A stretch of 64,000 nucleotides of DNA from CADEED01 sp043747875 (GCA_043747875.1 JAYTOI010000188.1:19913-83912), one strand, 5' to 3'; shown: positions 26,415 to 36,092, counted from the stretch's first letter. Program-made: numbers and translations. Notes: generated by a model not told the origin, from the letters alone.

Positions 26415-27976
26415 GCGGCTGCCACCTGCCCGCCACGTTCGCGCGCGTCGATGTCCGCGAGGGCGTGATGCGCCGAGGCGATCGCGCCCTCCTGCCAGCC
26501 CGGGTGATAACTGACCTGGTCGCCCATGAGGTAGTGAGCCCCGACCGGCGCCTGCAACCGTGCGAACCAGCGCTGGAACAGCGCCTCATCCCATTGAGCC
26601 GCGCATCCAAGCATGTGATTCATCTGATGCCACGCGATGCTGACGCCGGACTCCACATGGCTCGCATAGTCCGGATGTATCTTCGCGCCCTGCTGAATTG
26701 CGAGTTTGAAACGCTCCTCCGGCGCCAGGCGGGCGAATTTCTCGCCCGCGCGCGGATCGAATGTGTACGCACCCAGCACCACGCCTTTGCTGCGATGGAT
26801 GCCATGCGCCGGATACCAGATCTGCTGAATATCCTGAAGCGTCCACGAAATGCCGCCATAGATTCCTTCGCGCTCCCAGAAGCGCTGCTTCATTTGAAAA
26901 CCGATCTTGAACAGCTTGCCGCGCGGCACCGCCGTGAAACCCGCGGAATACTCCGCCGAAAAGTTGTGCTCGATGCCCGCCAGCAAGTGCATCGGGATGC
27001 AGTTGAGGACGTAGTCGGCGCGCGCCGTCGTGTACGCGCCGTTGCGCCGGTACGTGACCTCGACGCCGCGCTCGCGCACCTGGATCTTCTGCACCTGCGA
27101 CTCGAGCTCGACGAGATGTCCGACCTGCCGCAGGAATCCGGCCACCACGCGATCCATGCCGCCGACCGGCTCCATCATCATCGCGGCCTGGTCGTCGGTC
27201 TCGCCGAAACTCATGATCAGCATGAACTTGGATTTCAGCAACTCGCTCGGACTCAGCGGCTTCTTGAGCTGCTCGGGCGCCGTGTAGTCGTGCTTCGCCA
27301 GGCCCGCGCGGCTGGTGCCGATGTACCTGAATTGCGGATCCAGCTCGCCGAAGGCGCGTAGATAGTCGCGCAGCCGCTCCCAGTCCTCCGGCGCCATCGG
27401 GCCACTCATCGACTCTGGCTTCATGGACTTGGCCATGAGCTCGGCGACGAAGCCGCGCGTGTCGCTCAGGTATTCGCGTGCACGGATCGGTTTGCCGCCG
27501 AACATGGCGTCGTCCTGCACCCAGGCGTTGCGGTTGTCGTTGATGAATGGCGTGAGCTCGACGCCGAGCTCCTTGCAATATTCGAGTAGATGGATGTGGT
27601 GCCCGGGGATGCGCGCCGGCCCGGCATTGAAAAACAGGTCCGGATCGTCGTCGAACTTGCACACCTGCGGATAGCCGGTCTCGTCGATGCGATCGCCGGC
27701 GCGCAGGGTCATGTTGCGGCCGCCGGCGCGGAACGACGCCTCCAGCACGCGCACGTCGTAGCCTCGCCGGTTCAGCTCGTAGGCGGCCGTGAGCCCGGAG
27801 ACGCCCGCGCCCAGGATCAGCACCGACTTCTTGCCGCGTGCGGCCGTGAGCTGCGGGCGGGCCCGCGCGGCGATGGGCAATAGCCCCAAGCCCATCGCCG
27901 CGCGGTAGATGGCCCTCGATCCTCCGGCCGCCCCCGCCAGCTCGAGGAACCGGCGACGCGTCAGTGTGCTTCCCAT
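26411..27976 (-). CDS. Tat-exported FAD-dependent amine oxidase
   Basis: 521 residues. LTRRRFLELAGAAGG is a twin-arginine signal. The FAD site starts at VLILGAGVSGLTAAYELNRRGYDVRVLE (about residues 52-79) with AGGR at 84-87. Other amine-oxidase core elements are EPVGGMDRVVAGFLR and the C-terminal GAHYLMGDQVSYHPGWQEGAIASA, where the second FAD contact lies. It belongs to the L-amino acid/monoamine oxidase superfamily. It overlaps the cytochrome gene by 4 bp and sits 4 bp after the TonB receptor stop. Transfer of electrons to cytochrome c, rather than O2, is the natural reading; the substrate is unknown. Confidence 0.88.
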   Translation of the reverse strand: MGSTLTRRRFLELAGAAGGSRAIYRAAMGLGLLPIAARARPQLTAARGKKSVLILGAGVSGLTAAYELNRRGYDVRVLEASFRAGGRNMTLRAGDRIDETGYPQVCKFDDDPDLFFNAGPARIPGHHIHLLEYCKELGVELTPFINDNRNAWVQDDAMFGGKPIRAREYLSDTRGFVAELMAKSMKPESMSGPMAPEDWERLRDYLRAFGELDPQFRYIGTSRAGLAKHDYTAPEQLKKPLSPSELLKSKFMLIMSFGETDDQAAMMMEPVGGMDRVVAGFLRQVGHLVELESQVQKIQVRERGVEVTYRRNGAYTTARADYVLNCIPMHLLAGIEHNFSAEYSAGFTAVPRGKLFKIGFQMKQRFWEREGIYGGISWTLQDIQQIWYPAHGIHRSKGVVLGAYTFDPRAGEKFARLAPEERFKLAIQQGAKIHPDYASHVESGVSIAWHQMNHMLGCAAQWDEALFQRWFARLQAPVGAHYLMGDQVSYHPGWQEGAIASAHHALADIDARERGGQVAAA

Positions 27977-27980
27977 GACG

Positions 27981-30542
27981 TCAGAACTTGTACGAGAGCG
28001 TGCCGTAGTAGTACGCGCCGTTGATGCCGAACGGCGAGAACGCCGGGTACTGCGCCACCGCGCTGTTGTCGTTGTTGAGTGCCTGCAGCGCGCGCAGCTC
28101 GGCATTGCGCTTGTCGGGGTACTCGTCAAACAGGTTGGTCGCGCCGACGCTGAACGTCAGCGCGTCCATGGCCTGGAACGACACCTCGAGGTTCGTGACC
28201 GGTGTCACCGGGATCTCGTTCTTGTATGGCCGCAGCGTGCCACCGTACGAGCTGATGTCGTAGTCGAACGACTTGCCGTAGACGAGCTCGTGCACGCGCA
28301 CCGTCACGCGCTCCCATTCGAGCGTCGCGCCGAGATTCAGCAGGAACCGCGGCGTGGTGTCCTCGATGTCCGCCAGCGCCTCGTCGTCGTACAGCGCCTG
28401 CGTCGTACCGAACTCCACCGGCGTGGCGCGCACCTTCGTGACCTCGGTCTTGTTGTAGTTCGCCGCCGCGGACCACGTGATGCCCATGCCGCCGAGCTCC
28501 TGGGCGTAGTCGAACATGAGTTCCGCGCCGCGCGTGCGCGTGGTCACGCCGTTCGTGAACAGGTTGATGCCGGTGTCGCCCAGTTCAGTCACCTCCGGGT
28601 CGAGCACATTGCCGTTGGCGATGATGGCATCGACTATGACCTGCGAGTACAGATCGCCGCCGATGGTGCCGAAAAACGTGCTGGTGGCCGCGATGCGGTT
28701 GCGCACTTCGACCTGGTACACGTCGAACGTCAGGCCCATCTCGCGGCCGGGGCGGAACACCAGTCCGGCGGAGAAGTTAGTCGACTTCTCCGGCTGCAGG
28801 CCGGCGCCCAGGCCGAGCAGGGCCGTGGCCGGCGCGTTGGGTGGCATCTGCACGAACGCCGTGCGCGGGCCGACGTTGGTGGCCGAGTAGAATTCCTCGG
28901 CCAGCGTCGGCGCGCGGAACCCGGTGCTCGCCGTGCCCCGCAGCGCGAGTGTGTCCGTGAGTTCGTAGCGCGCGGACAGCTTGCCCACGGTGGTGTCGCC
29001 AAAGTCGCTGTAGTCCTCGTAACGTCCGGCGAGGTCGAGCCGCAGTTTGTCGAGCGGCTCGATGACCACGTCGACATAGGCCGCAGCGACGCTGCGATCA
29101 TGGGCGCCGGAATCCGACAGGCTGATGCCGGGGAACGATTGCCCGCCCTCTAGATAGCGCGAGGCCTCGTCGCCCGGACTCGCGGTCCACTCCTCTTTGC
29201 GGTACTCCGCGCCGAACGCGAGATTCATCGGGCCGGCCAGGCCGATCTCGAATTGCCTGGTGACGTCGACGTTCGTGGTCCACTGCGTGCCGGTGTAGTT
29301 GCCGTCGTAGAAATTCACCGGCGTCTGGCCCGTCTCGCTGAACAGCGAGGCGTTGGCCGAATCGCGCGTGAACAAGTCGATGTCGTCCTTGCCGTACGTC
29401 GACGACAGGTCCCAATTCCACGAGCCGGCTTCACCCTTGAGGCCCACCGTACCCTGTGTGTCGGTCTCCTCCGTCTCCTCGCGCGGACTGAAGCCGAACG
29501 GACGGAAGTAGATGCGTTCGCCCGTGATCTCGTCGACGTGAGACACGCGGCTCGGCAGGCGGTAGTTCTCGAACGAGGCGGCTTGTTTGTCGCCCCAGGT
29601 GACGGCGGCGTAGAGCTCCGCATCGTCGCCGAGCGGAATGCCGCCATTGAACGACACGAGTTTCATCTTGTACGCGGCGTCACCGAAGATCTGGTTCAGA
29701 TTCGGCGAGCCCGGCGCGAACGAGATGTTTTCGTTGATGACCGCGCCGCCCTGCAGAGGATCGCGCACGGCGGGGCTGGTCACGCGCGGATCGATGGCGC
29801 CGCGATTCGTGCGCTCGTGCTCGCGGTACTCCGCTGCGAACGTGAAGTACGAGCCGCTCATGCCCTCGAAGCCGATGTTGCCGGAGAACGCGGAGGTCGC
29901 ACCGTCGCCCGCGTAGTGGCCGCCCTGCGTGTAGCTGGCCGAGCCGCCCTGCGGATGTTTCTTGAGGATGATGTTGATGACGCCGGCGATGGCGTCCGTG
30001 CCGTATTGCGCGGCCGCGCCTTCGGTGAGCACTTCGACGTGGTCGATGGAATCGACCGGAATGAAGTTGAGGTCCGCGCCGGCACCGCCCTGATATGGAC
30101 CACCGAGGATGGCGAGACTCGCGGTGGTGTGACGACGCTTGCCGTTGACGAGCACCAGCGTGTGGTTGGGCGAGAGGCCGCGCAGCTTGGCCTGCAGCGT
30201 CTGGTTCGCCATGTCGCCGCCGAATGCCTGGGCGGTGAAGGATGGGACCACGTTCGCCAGCGCGTTCATGAGGTCGGGGCGTCCGGCCGATTCGATCTCT
30301 TCGGCCTTGAGCACCTGCACCGGAGAGGAACTCGTGAATTCGTCGAGGCCGGTCGTGCGGGTGCGGGTGCCGGTGACGATGACGGTTTCGGGCTCGGCCT
30401 CGGCTGAGGCGTCGGGCGCCATGGCGTCGGCGGCGACGTCCTGCGCGTGGATCAACGCCGGAGTGGCGACCAGCGGGACTAACAAAGTGGAACGGAGCCA
30501 GCCATGTGCGGCCTTGCGGCGCTGCGCGCGATTCGTACGCAT
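27981..30542 (-). CDS. TonB-dependent outer-membrane receptor
   Basis: 853 residues with a signal peptide ending ALIHA. The TonB-box-like segment PETVIVTGTR is at about 51-60. The plug domain includes VQVLKAEEIESAGRPDLMNALANVVPSF and VLTEGAAAQYGTDAIAGVINIILK. The remainder alternates as a 22-strand barrel and ends in SYKF, the terminal aromatic used by BamA. It belongs to the CirA/FecA-like group without an N-terminal signalling domain. As first gene of the amine-oxidase operon it may import the amine substrate (inference). Confidence 0.92.
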   Translation of the reverse strand: MRTNRAQRRKAAHGWLRSTLLVPLVATPALIHAQDVAADAMAPDASAEAEPETVIVTGTRTRTTGLDEFTSSSPVQVLKAEEIESAGRPDLMNALANVVPSFTAQAFGGDMANQTLQAKLRGLSPNHTLVLVNGKRRHTTASLAILGGPYQGGAGADLNFIPVDSIDHVEVLTEGAAAQYGTDAIAGVINIILKKHPQGGSASYTQGGHYAGDGATSAFSGNIGFEGMSGSYFTFAAEYREHERTNRGAIDPRVTSPAVRDPLQGGAVINENISFAPGSPNLNQIFGDAAYKMKLVSFNGGIPLGDDAELYAAVTWGDKQAASFENYRLPSRVSHVDEITGERIYFRPFGFSPREETEETDTQGTVGLKGEAGSWNWDLSSTYGKDDIDLFTRDSANASLFSETGQTPVNFYDGNYTGTQWTTNVDVTRQFEIGLAGPMNLAFGAEYRKEEWTASPGDEASRYLEGGQSFPGISLSDSGAHDRSVAAAYVDVVIEPLDKLRLDLAGRYEDYSDFGDTTVGKLSARYELTDTLALRGTASTGFRAPTLAEEFYSATNVGPRTAFVQMPPNAPATALLGLGAGLQPEKSTNFSAGLVFRPGREMGLTFDVYQVEVRNRIAATSTFFGTIGGDLYSQVIVDAIIANGNVLDPEVTELGDTGINLFTNGVTTRTRGAELMFDYAQELGGMGITWSAAANYNKTEVTKVRATPVEFGTTQALYDDEALADIEDTTPRFLLNLGATLEWERVTVRVHELVYGKSFDYDISSYGGTLRPYKNEIPVTPVTNLEVSFQAMDALTFSVGATNLFDEYPDKRNAELRALQALNNDNSAVAQYPAFSPFGINGAYYYGTLSYKF

Positions 30543-30829
30543 GAATAAATCTCCCCGATAGATGAGTTTTGTTCATCGAGCGGACTCGCGTCCGGCAAGA
30601 GTGCGCTGGTGTTGCAAGTTTCCGGCCAACACGCGGCGGCGTGCCGGCCCGGCGGCGATGCGCCGAACTAACTACTAGGAAACTTCCGCGCGAATGCGCG
30701 AGGTTGGATCACGATGCGCGGCGCAAGATGCCGGTTGAGCGCGGCGCGCGGCGGCTGTGGCCTAAAAGCAAAACGCGCGAAATGCGCGCGGCGCGTTGCC
30801 GTTGTGGTGCAGAGAAATGGAAATGGGGG
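30543..30829. promoter_or_regulatory. Leader region of the TonB receptor operon
   Basis: 287 bp upstream of the receptor start and before the hairpin repeat. It holds a short GATGA...TCATC stem at 30561-30577, an AAGTTTCC...GGAAACTT inverted pair at about 30618-30687, and a GC-rich GCGCGCGG-rich tract. No protein-coding frame with convincing content was seen and no known riboswitch class recognised. The receptor operon's promoter should lie here. Confidence 0.4.
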
Positions 30830-30931
30830 AAATGGGGACATTCCTCATTTCGCTGTAACAATCGAAGATGTGCCCGAACGTCTCAGCGGCGCTTTCCGAT
30901 TGTTACAGCAAAATGAGGAATGTCCCCATTT
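30830..30931. repeat. REP-like hairpin with 35-bp arms, forming the 3' end of the protease gene
   Basis: Arm 30830-30864 (starting AAATGGGGACATTCCTCATTT) and arm 30897-30931 are reverse complements at 34 of 35 positions, around a 32-bp spacer. The protease gene reads through the right arm and the spacer and ends in the left arm (TGA at 30845-30847), so about its last 28 codons are repeat-encoded. The same AATGGGGACA core occurs at 14348-14370 and GTGGGGACAGACT at 57644. This suggests a dispersed repeat family. Confidence 0.8.
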
Positions 30932-33900
30932 TTGCTGCACCACCAGCAGCGCCAGCGCCAGCAGCGTCAGCCACTCCATCCGGCCGCCGCCGCTCTTACC
31001 GCCGGCTAACGGTGCGCTCGTCCCGCCGGCCACTTCGATCGCCACTTCGCGCGCGTTCTGCGGCGCATTGAGCGCACTCAATTTGAGCGTCGCCACGAAG
31101 CGCCCATCGGCTGCGGCGCGCACGCTGAGCTGCACGATCGAGGTACTCCGCGAGGCGAGATCGCTGAAATCACAGCGCAGGACGGTGGTGCCGCTGCAGA
31201 TCGCATCCGACGCGGAGATTCCGACCAGCGAAACTTCGGGCGGAAGCGTCACCTCGAGGCGCGTGCCCACCGCTTTCTCCGCGCCGTTCACGAGCGCGAT
31301 CTCCGGGAAGGTCAGCGTCGAGTTCTTCGGCCCGCCGACGCTGGCGCCGACGCGCAACTCGAGGTCGGTCATGGCATGCGTGACGACGAGGCCCCGCACC
31401 GCGTCGTTCAGCGCCGAGACATCGCCCGCGGTCGACACGCTGGCCGCGATGTCGCTCGCGTAAGGCGCCGCCTCGGCGCGATACGTCACCGTCACCGCGA
31501 TCTGGCCGTTCGGCGGCAGATCGCTGAAGTCGCAGACGCCACCTTCGCCGGCGTCGACTCCGCACTGACCAGCCGTCGCGCGGATGGACTCGACCCGCAG
31601 ACCGGGTAGATAGTGTGGGGCGACGAAGCGCGCCGTCGAGAGCCCGCGCCGTGCCGTCGTCACCGCGAACGTCGTCGCGCGCGTCTCGCCGACGACGAGG
31701 TCCGGCAGATCGAGCGAGCCCGACACCGCGATGTCGTAGTACGGCCGCACCAGCACCACCCGCGCCAGCGCATCGTTCTCCGGCGCCGTGTCGCCCGGCG
31801 CCACGGTTACGAACGTGATGCCGTACTGACCGGCCTCGGCGAACTGCGCCTGGTAGTCGACGAACAGCTGCGCATTGCGCGCCAGCGAGGGCAGCGCGCA
31901 GCGCGCGCGCTGTGGCGTGAGCAGCGTGCACGCCACGCCGTTGTGGACATTCACGCCGCACAGCGTGCCGGCCTCGTGCAGCACCACGTCGAGCGTCGCG
32001 TTGCGCACGGCGTCGCGGCCGTTCGAGCGCAGGGTGACCTGTCCTTCGAACGTCGAGGCCTCGACACCGCTACCGCCCGACGCCAGCGTCACGGCCAGGT
32101 CCACCGCGTGCTCGGCACGCAGGTGCACCACCACGGAGTTGTTAGCCGCGTAGAGATCGTTGTCGGTGGCCGCGCTCGCGACGACTTCTGAGCTCAGCGG
32201 CCGGGTAGCGTGCACGCGCACCCTTGCGACGCGCGATTCCCCCGGCGCCATCGCGGCGAACACGCAGCGCATCGCCGTCATGTCGAACGGCGCGCACAGG
32301 CCGCCGCTCGCGTCGACGGAGTCCACGACGATGGCGCTCGAGGCGATCGAGAGCAGCAGCGTCACTGCATCCGTGGGGCCAGAGCCGCGCGAGCGCAGCG
32401 TGTACGCGATCTCGTACGGCGCGCCGACACCGATGCTTTCCGTGCCGGAGCTCACGGTCAGGTCGATATCGTGATCGGGCCGCACCCAGCCGGAGAGGTT
32501 GGCGTTGTTGTTGGTGAAGTCGCCTTCGCCCGAGACCGTGATGCCCGCCGCGGCGAACAGCGGACCGCCGGAGACCGTGGTCGCCTGCGCCGTGAGCCGG
32601 CGCACCATTCCGGCCGGCAGCTCGGTGATGGAGCAGCTCACCGCGAAGGCATTCACGCTGCAGTTGGCTCCGGGCATCGAGGCTGACGTGATGGGCTGGC
32701 TCATGTTGAACGACAGCGTGGCATTGCGCAGCGGCATCGAGCGCAGGCTGCTCACGTCGGCGTAAATTTCGAGCGGCGAGCCCAGTGGCAGATCGAGCGA
32801 ATCAGCCGAGAGCAGCACCGCCGCGTCGATGCCCGAACGCAACGACACCGGCAGAGAGCGGCTGTTGTTGGAAGTGATGCGGTCATTGCTCGCGGTCACG
32901 CGTGCCTGCGCGGTGAAGTTTGCAGCCGAGGAGCCGCGCGCCGTCACTGCGATCGACTGCGATTCGCCGGCGCCGAGCGTCGCCAGCGCGCAAGTCACCT
33001 GGAGCGCTTCGGTCGAGCAACTACCCGTCGAGCTGGTCGCAGACTCGATGACGAAACCCGCCATCGACGGCAGCGTCACGGTCGCCGTCACGTCCTCGGC
33101 AGCGCGATTGCCGGCAGAGCGCACGAGGAACGGCAGGGTGAACGCCTGGCCGCCCTCGCCTTTCACGCTGGTGGCCGAGGTCTCGACGGTGACATCGGCA
33201 TATTCGGCCGGCGTGACGCAGCTTGCGCTTGCGATCAGCCGGCTCATCAGGTCGAGGCTGCAGTTCGAGAACGTTGCGGAGCCGGTGACCGCGGGCGCCA
33301 TGATGAAACTGCCCGTGACGCTGGCGCAAGTGGTGTTCGGCTCACCGTCGTGTGTTGCGCCGAGGTTGTGGCCGATCTCGTGCGCCATGATCAGCGCCGA
33401 GATCGTCGTGCCGTACGCGTGCTCGCTGATCGACACGCCGTTCTGTGCGTCGCACACCGTGCCGACATAGGCGATGCCGGCCGTGTTGCCTTCGAGATCC
33501 TTGCCTGTCACGAGATGCGCGAGACCGCGCGCACGCACCTCCGGGTGCATCGAGCGGTAGTTGCCTAACTGCTCGAGCAGCGTCGCGCCCTTGGTGCTCG
33601 TCAATGTATCGGCACCCACCGGCATGAGCCGCACGTCGGTGGCGAGCACCAGCAGGCCGAGCTGGGCGCTGAAGATGCCCTCGACGATGTTGAGCCGCGC
33701 GAGCATCGCGACCGTGGGATCGCTTTCGACGGACTGCAGCGCCGCGTCGCCGATCAGCGAGATCTCGATCTGGCGCGTGAGCGTCGGCGCCATCTGGCCG
33801 AGCTCCTGCACCATCGCGAGGTAATCGTCGAGCGCCGTGACGTTCGCCGACCGCGTGCTCGCGGCCGACGCGCAGAAATCGCGCGGCAGTGCGTCGCGCG

Positions 33901-34333
33901 TGTCCGAGAGACGATAGATCACCGCCTGATCCCCGGCCACGGCCACGGCCAGCGGCATCGAAAGCTGGTCCGCGACGCGCGCATACGTCGTAACCGCGTA
34001 GAGATCCTGTCCGTCCCAGATGGCGCCTTCGATGCCGGCGCCAGATTGCGTCAAACGCACCCAGGATCCCGGTGCGCCATCGACCGCGCCGCGCAGTACG
34101 CGGATGGAAGAAAGCTCGGCCTTGCGAGCTGCGGACAGCTTGGAAAGGACTCGGTCGTTGTCCGCCAGCGTGAGGTCGAAGCGGCGGCCGTAGGCGTCGA
34201 AGTGGGTTTCAGCGCCGGACAGTGCGAGCGCGACCGGTTCGGCGTATTGGATCGTAGTGGCCGCAGGCGCAGCCGATGCCACTGCATTCGCAACCAATGG
34301 CAACCACATCCATATGGACGCTCGACGCACCAT
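30845..34333 (-). CDS. Large metzincin metalloprotease with repeat domains and GlyGly-CTERM-like tail
   Basis: 1162 residues. A signal peptide precedes a prodomain; the zinc motif HEIGHNLGATHD lies at 318-329 (His318, Glu319, His322, His328), with SFIMAP as the likely Met-turn. From about residue 380 on there are some seven to eight Ig/DUF11-like repeats of about 100 residues (ADVTVETSAT, DIDLTVSSG, DLAVTLASG, DLELRVGASV). A C-terminal SGGGRMEWLTLLALALLVV matches the GlyGly-CTERM sorting signal processed by rhombosortase. Unusually, about 28 more residues follow the membrane segment and are encoded by the hairpin repeat. It is probably a secreted or surface-anchored protease. No rhombosortase gene is in the window. 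Confidence 0.85.
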   Translation of the reverse strand: MVRRASIWMWLPLVANAVASAAPAATTIQYAEPVALALSGAETHFDAYGRRFDLTLADNDRVLSKLSAARKAELSSIRVLRGAVDGAPGSWVRLTQSGAGIEGAIWDGQDLYAVTTYARVADQLSMPLAVAVAGDQAVIYRLSDTRDALPRDFCASAASTRSANVTALDDYLAMVQELGQMAPTLTRQIEISLIGDAALQSVESDPTVAMLARLNIVEGIFSAQLGLLVLATDVRLMPVGADTLTSTKGATLLEQLGNYRSMHPEVRARGLAHLVTGKDLEGNTAGIAYVGTVCDAQNGVSISEHAYGTTISALIMAHEIGHNLGATHDGEPNTTCASVTGSFIMAPAVTGSATFSNCSLDLMSRLIASASCVTPAEYADVTVETSATSVKGEGGQAFTLPFLVRSAGNRAAEDVTATVTLPSMAGFVIESATSSTGSCSTEALQVTCALATLGAGESQSIAVTARGSSAANFTAQARVTASNDRITSNNSRSLPVSLRSGIDAAVLLSADSLDLPLGSPLEIYADVSSLRSMPLRNATLSFNMSQPITSASMPGANCSVNAFAVSCSITELPAGMVRRLTAQATTVSGGPLFAAAGITVSGEGDFTNNNANLSGWVRPDHDIDLTVSSGTESIGVGAPYEIAYTLRSRGSGPTDAVTLLLSIASSAIVVDSVDASGGLCAPFDMTAMRCVFAAMAPGESRVARVRVHATRPLSSEVVASAATDNDLYAANNSVVVHLRAEHAVDLAVTLASGGSGVEASTFEGQVTLRSNGRDAVRNATLDVVLHEAGTLCGVNVHNGVACTLLTPQRARCALPSLARNAQLFVDYQAQFAEAGQYGITFVTVAPGDTAPENDALARVVLVRPYYDIAVSGSLDLPDLVVGETRATTFAVTTARRGLSTARFVAPHYLPGLRVESIRATAGQCGVDAGEGGVCDFSDLPPNGQIAVTVTYRAEAAPYASDIAASVSTAGDVSALNDAVRGLVVTHAMTDLELRVGASVGGPKNSTLTFPEIALVNGAEKAVGTRLEVTLPPEVSLVGISASDAICSGTTVLRCDFSDLASRSTSIVQLSVRAAADGRFVATLKLSALNAPQNAREVAIEVAGGTSAPLAGGKSGGGRMEWLTLLALALLVVQQKWGHSSFCCNNRKAPLRRSGTSSIVTAK

Positions 34334-34773
34334 GCGACCTCTCGGCTCCCCCGGCGGCGTTCTTTTCGGGCGGATGTGGTGGACACCGGCGCCGCTCGAG
34401 ATCGCAAATTAACGTGTAAGAGAACGTGAGGAGCAGTGTGGGGATAGTCCGACACGAAATCGGTGACTTGTGCCGCACCGTTCGGGCAGGTGCCTGCCGA
34501 TGCTGTTGACAGGGGTGGAAGATGAGAACCAGGGCGGGAGAATTGTAAAACCACAGGGGACTCGGGCGGTGTCCTACACAGCAGAGAAGGCTCAGCCAGT
34601 CTTCTTCTCGTACCCCGCTTTGTCGGCCGCGTCGGGGCCGATGCAGGACGCTTCAGGCGGGTTCGGCGCCCGAAGCCGACTCATGCGCATCGGGCGCGAT
34701 CGAAACGTCGACGTTGAAATGGAAGTTCGGCTGCTCTTCCTGCGACAGAAGCTTGGCGACCGACGGCCGAGCG
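34334..34773. other. Gene-free stretch with a possible relict coding fragment
   Basis: 440 bp between the protease start and the MAPEG gene end. On the minus strand, from about 34760 to 34645, one frame reads VAKLLSQEEQPNFHFNVDVS and ends in a stop; the next frame then reads PPEASCIGPDAADKAGYEKK and stops at 34592. The two together look like the C-terminus of a lost gene broken by a frameshift. No start or ribosome site was found, so no gene is called. The rest shows nothing recognisable apart from the protease promoter region. Confidence 0.35.
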
Positions 34774-35199
34774 TCAGCCGTGCGTCGCCACCCGGACTAC
34801 TAGATAGATCCACAGGGCCAGCAGGACCAACCAGCCGGTGAAGTATGCATTCCGGCGCTTCCGCAGCCGATTGGCCCCGAGGTGGATGAATGCATGTACC
34901 AGGCGCACGGCCACGTAGGCCCAGGCCAACCCGGCGAAGCCCCGATCCACGACCCCGGCCACCATGGCCGCCAGACACCCCACATAGAAGAGTGTCGGCG
35001 CCTCGAACAGGTTGACGAAATGCCGCGCGACTTTCTGCGAGGACTCAGGCTCGATCGCGCCCTGATGCAACCGGTAGAAGTTGACGTCTATCTGCCCGGC
35101 GCGGATCGCGGCCACGCGGGCGAGATAGAGGCGGAGCACCACCCCGCCGGTCAGCAACACCATGGCGGCCATCGGATATATGAGATTTGGCACAATCAC
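34774..35199 (-). CDS. MAPEG family membrane protein
   Basis: 141 residues from GTG at 35199, preceded by GGAGGGGAGACC. Four hydrophobic segments are visible: PMAAMVLLTGGVVLRLYLA, FYVGCLAAMVAGVV, LAWAYVAVRLVHAFIHLGAN and YFTGWLVLLALWIYLVV. The pattern VARHFVNLFEAPTLFYV followed by RLVHAFIH is the MAPEG (eicosanoid/glutathione-type membrane protein) signature. Bacterial members are of unclear function; glutathione transferase activity is possible. Confidence 0.85.
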   Translation of the reverse strand: MIVPNLIYPMAAMVLLTGGVVLRLYLARVAAIRAGQIDVNFYRLHQGAIEPESSQKVARHFVNLFEAPTLFYVGCLAAMVAGVVDRGFAGLAWAYVAVRLVHAFIHLGANRLRKRRNAYFTGWLVLLALWIYLVVRVATHG

Positions 35200-35298
35200 T
35201 CAGGTCTCCCCTCCTCGCAACTAACGAGGTTTCATGTGGCTGGCCTATGATAGGCGCCCCCTCGCAATCGGGTTTCACAATCAATCAAGGGGATTGTC

Positions 35299-35859
35299 AT
35301 GAAAAGGAAAATTCTGAGTTCAATCTTGATAGGGATGTCGTGCACTCTGATCGGCGCGAGTAGTTTGATGGCGCACGATGGAGGCGAAGACAAGGGAGAT
35401 CGCGGACGTGAGCGCAACCGCACGACGTTCGTCGCGCATGCGGATCTCGTCGGTGCACAGGAAAACCCTCTGATCTCTACGGAGGCAAAAGGCCATTTCC
35501 ACGCGGTCGTCGATACGGTGGCCGGCACGATCACATGGACGCTCAAGTACGACGCCCTCGAGGGCACCGTGACGCAGGCGCACGTGCACGTCGGGCAGCG
35601 CGGCGTGAATGGCGGCATCAGCTTCTACATGTGCACCAACGGCGCGGCACCTGCGGGACCGCTGCCGCCGGCGTGCCCGGTTCCGCCAGCTGAAATCTCG
35701 GGCGTGATCACGGCCGAGAACATCATCGGTCCGACTGGCCAGGGCATCCCGCTGGCCGCGTTCGCCGAGGTGGTTGGGCACATGAGAGACGGCAATTCGT
35801 ACGCCAACGTCCACTCGAGCGTGGCACCGGGCGGCGAAATCCGCGGCCAATTGCATTAA
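35299..35859 (+). CDS. Exported CHRD domain protein
   Basis: 186 residues with a signal peptide (ILIGMSCTLIGASSLMA). The CHRD domain runs from about residue 42 to the end: AHADLVGAQENPLISTEAKGH, TWTLKYDALEGTVTQAHVHVG, and the closing YANVHSSVAPGGEIRGQLH. The ribosome site AAGGGGA lies 8 bases before the ATG. CHRD domains occur in chordin and many bacterial exported proteins; the function is not known. A histidine- and acid-rich N-terminal linker (HDGGEDKGDRGRERN) follows the signal. Confidence 0.88.
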   Translation: MKRKILSSILIGMSCTLIGASSLMAHDGGEDKGDRGRERNRTTFVAHADLVGAQENPLISTEAKGHFHAVVDTVAGTITWTLKYDALEGTVTQAHVHVGQRGVNGGISFYMCTNGAAPAGPLPPACPVPPAEISGVITAENIIGPTGQGIPLAAFAEVVGHMRDGNSYANVHSSVAPGGEIRGQLH

Positions 35860-35879
35860 TTCCGGCCGAAAAGACCGTC

Positions 35880-35906
35880 GGCCCGCGCCCGGAAAGGGTG
35901 CGGGCC
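35880..35906 (+). terminator. Hairpin after the CHRD gene
   Basis: GGCCCGCGCCC (35880-35890) and GGGTGCGGGCC (35896-35906) pair over 11 bp with one mismatch and a GGAAA loop, 20 bp after the CHRD stop. No T-run follows, so termination efficiency is uncertain. Confidence 0.55.
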
Positions 35907-36092
35907 GGGGTCACCCCGGCAATTTCGCCTGGAACCAGTCGCGCGGCGCCCGGGATTGATGTACCGTCGCCGCCGGATTGTGATTCTTCGTTGATGCGAT
36001 GTCGTATTCCCGGCATCGAACTCTCCAAGTATTCGCGAACCAGCAGACAGGGCTAAACCTGTCACCGTGTTTCATTATTTGTGAGTTGTTTT

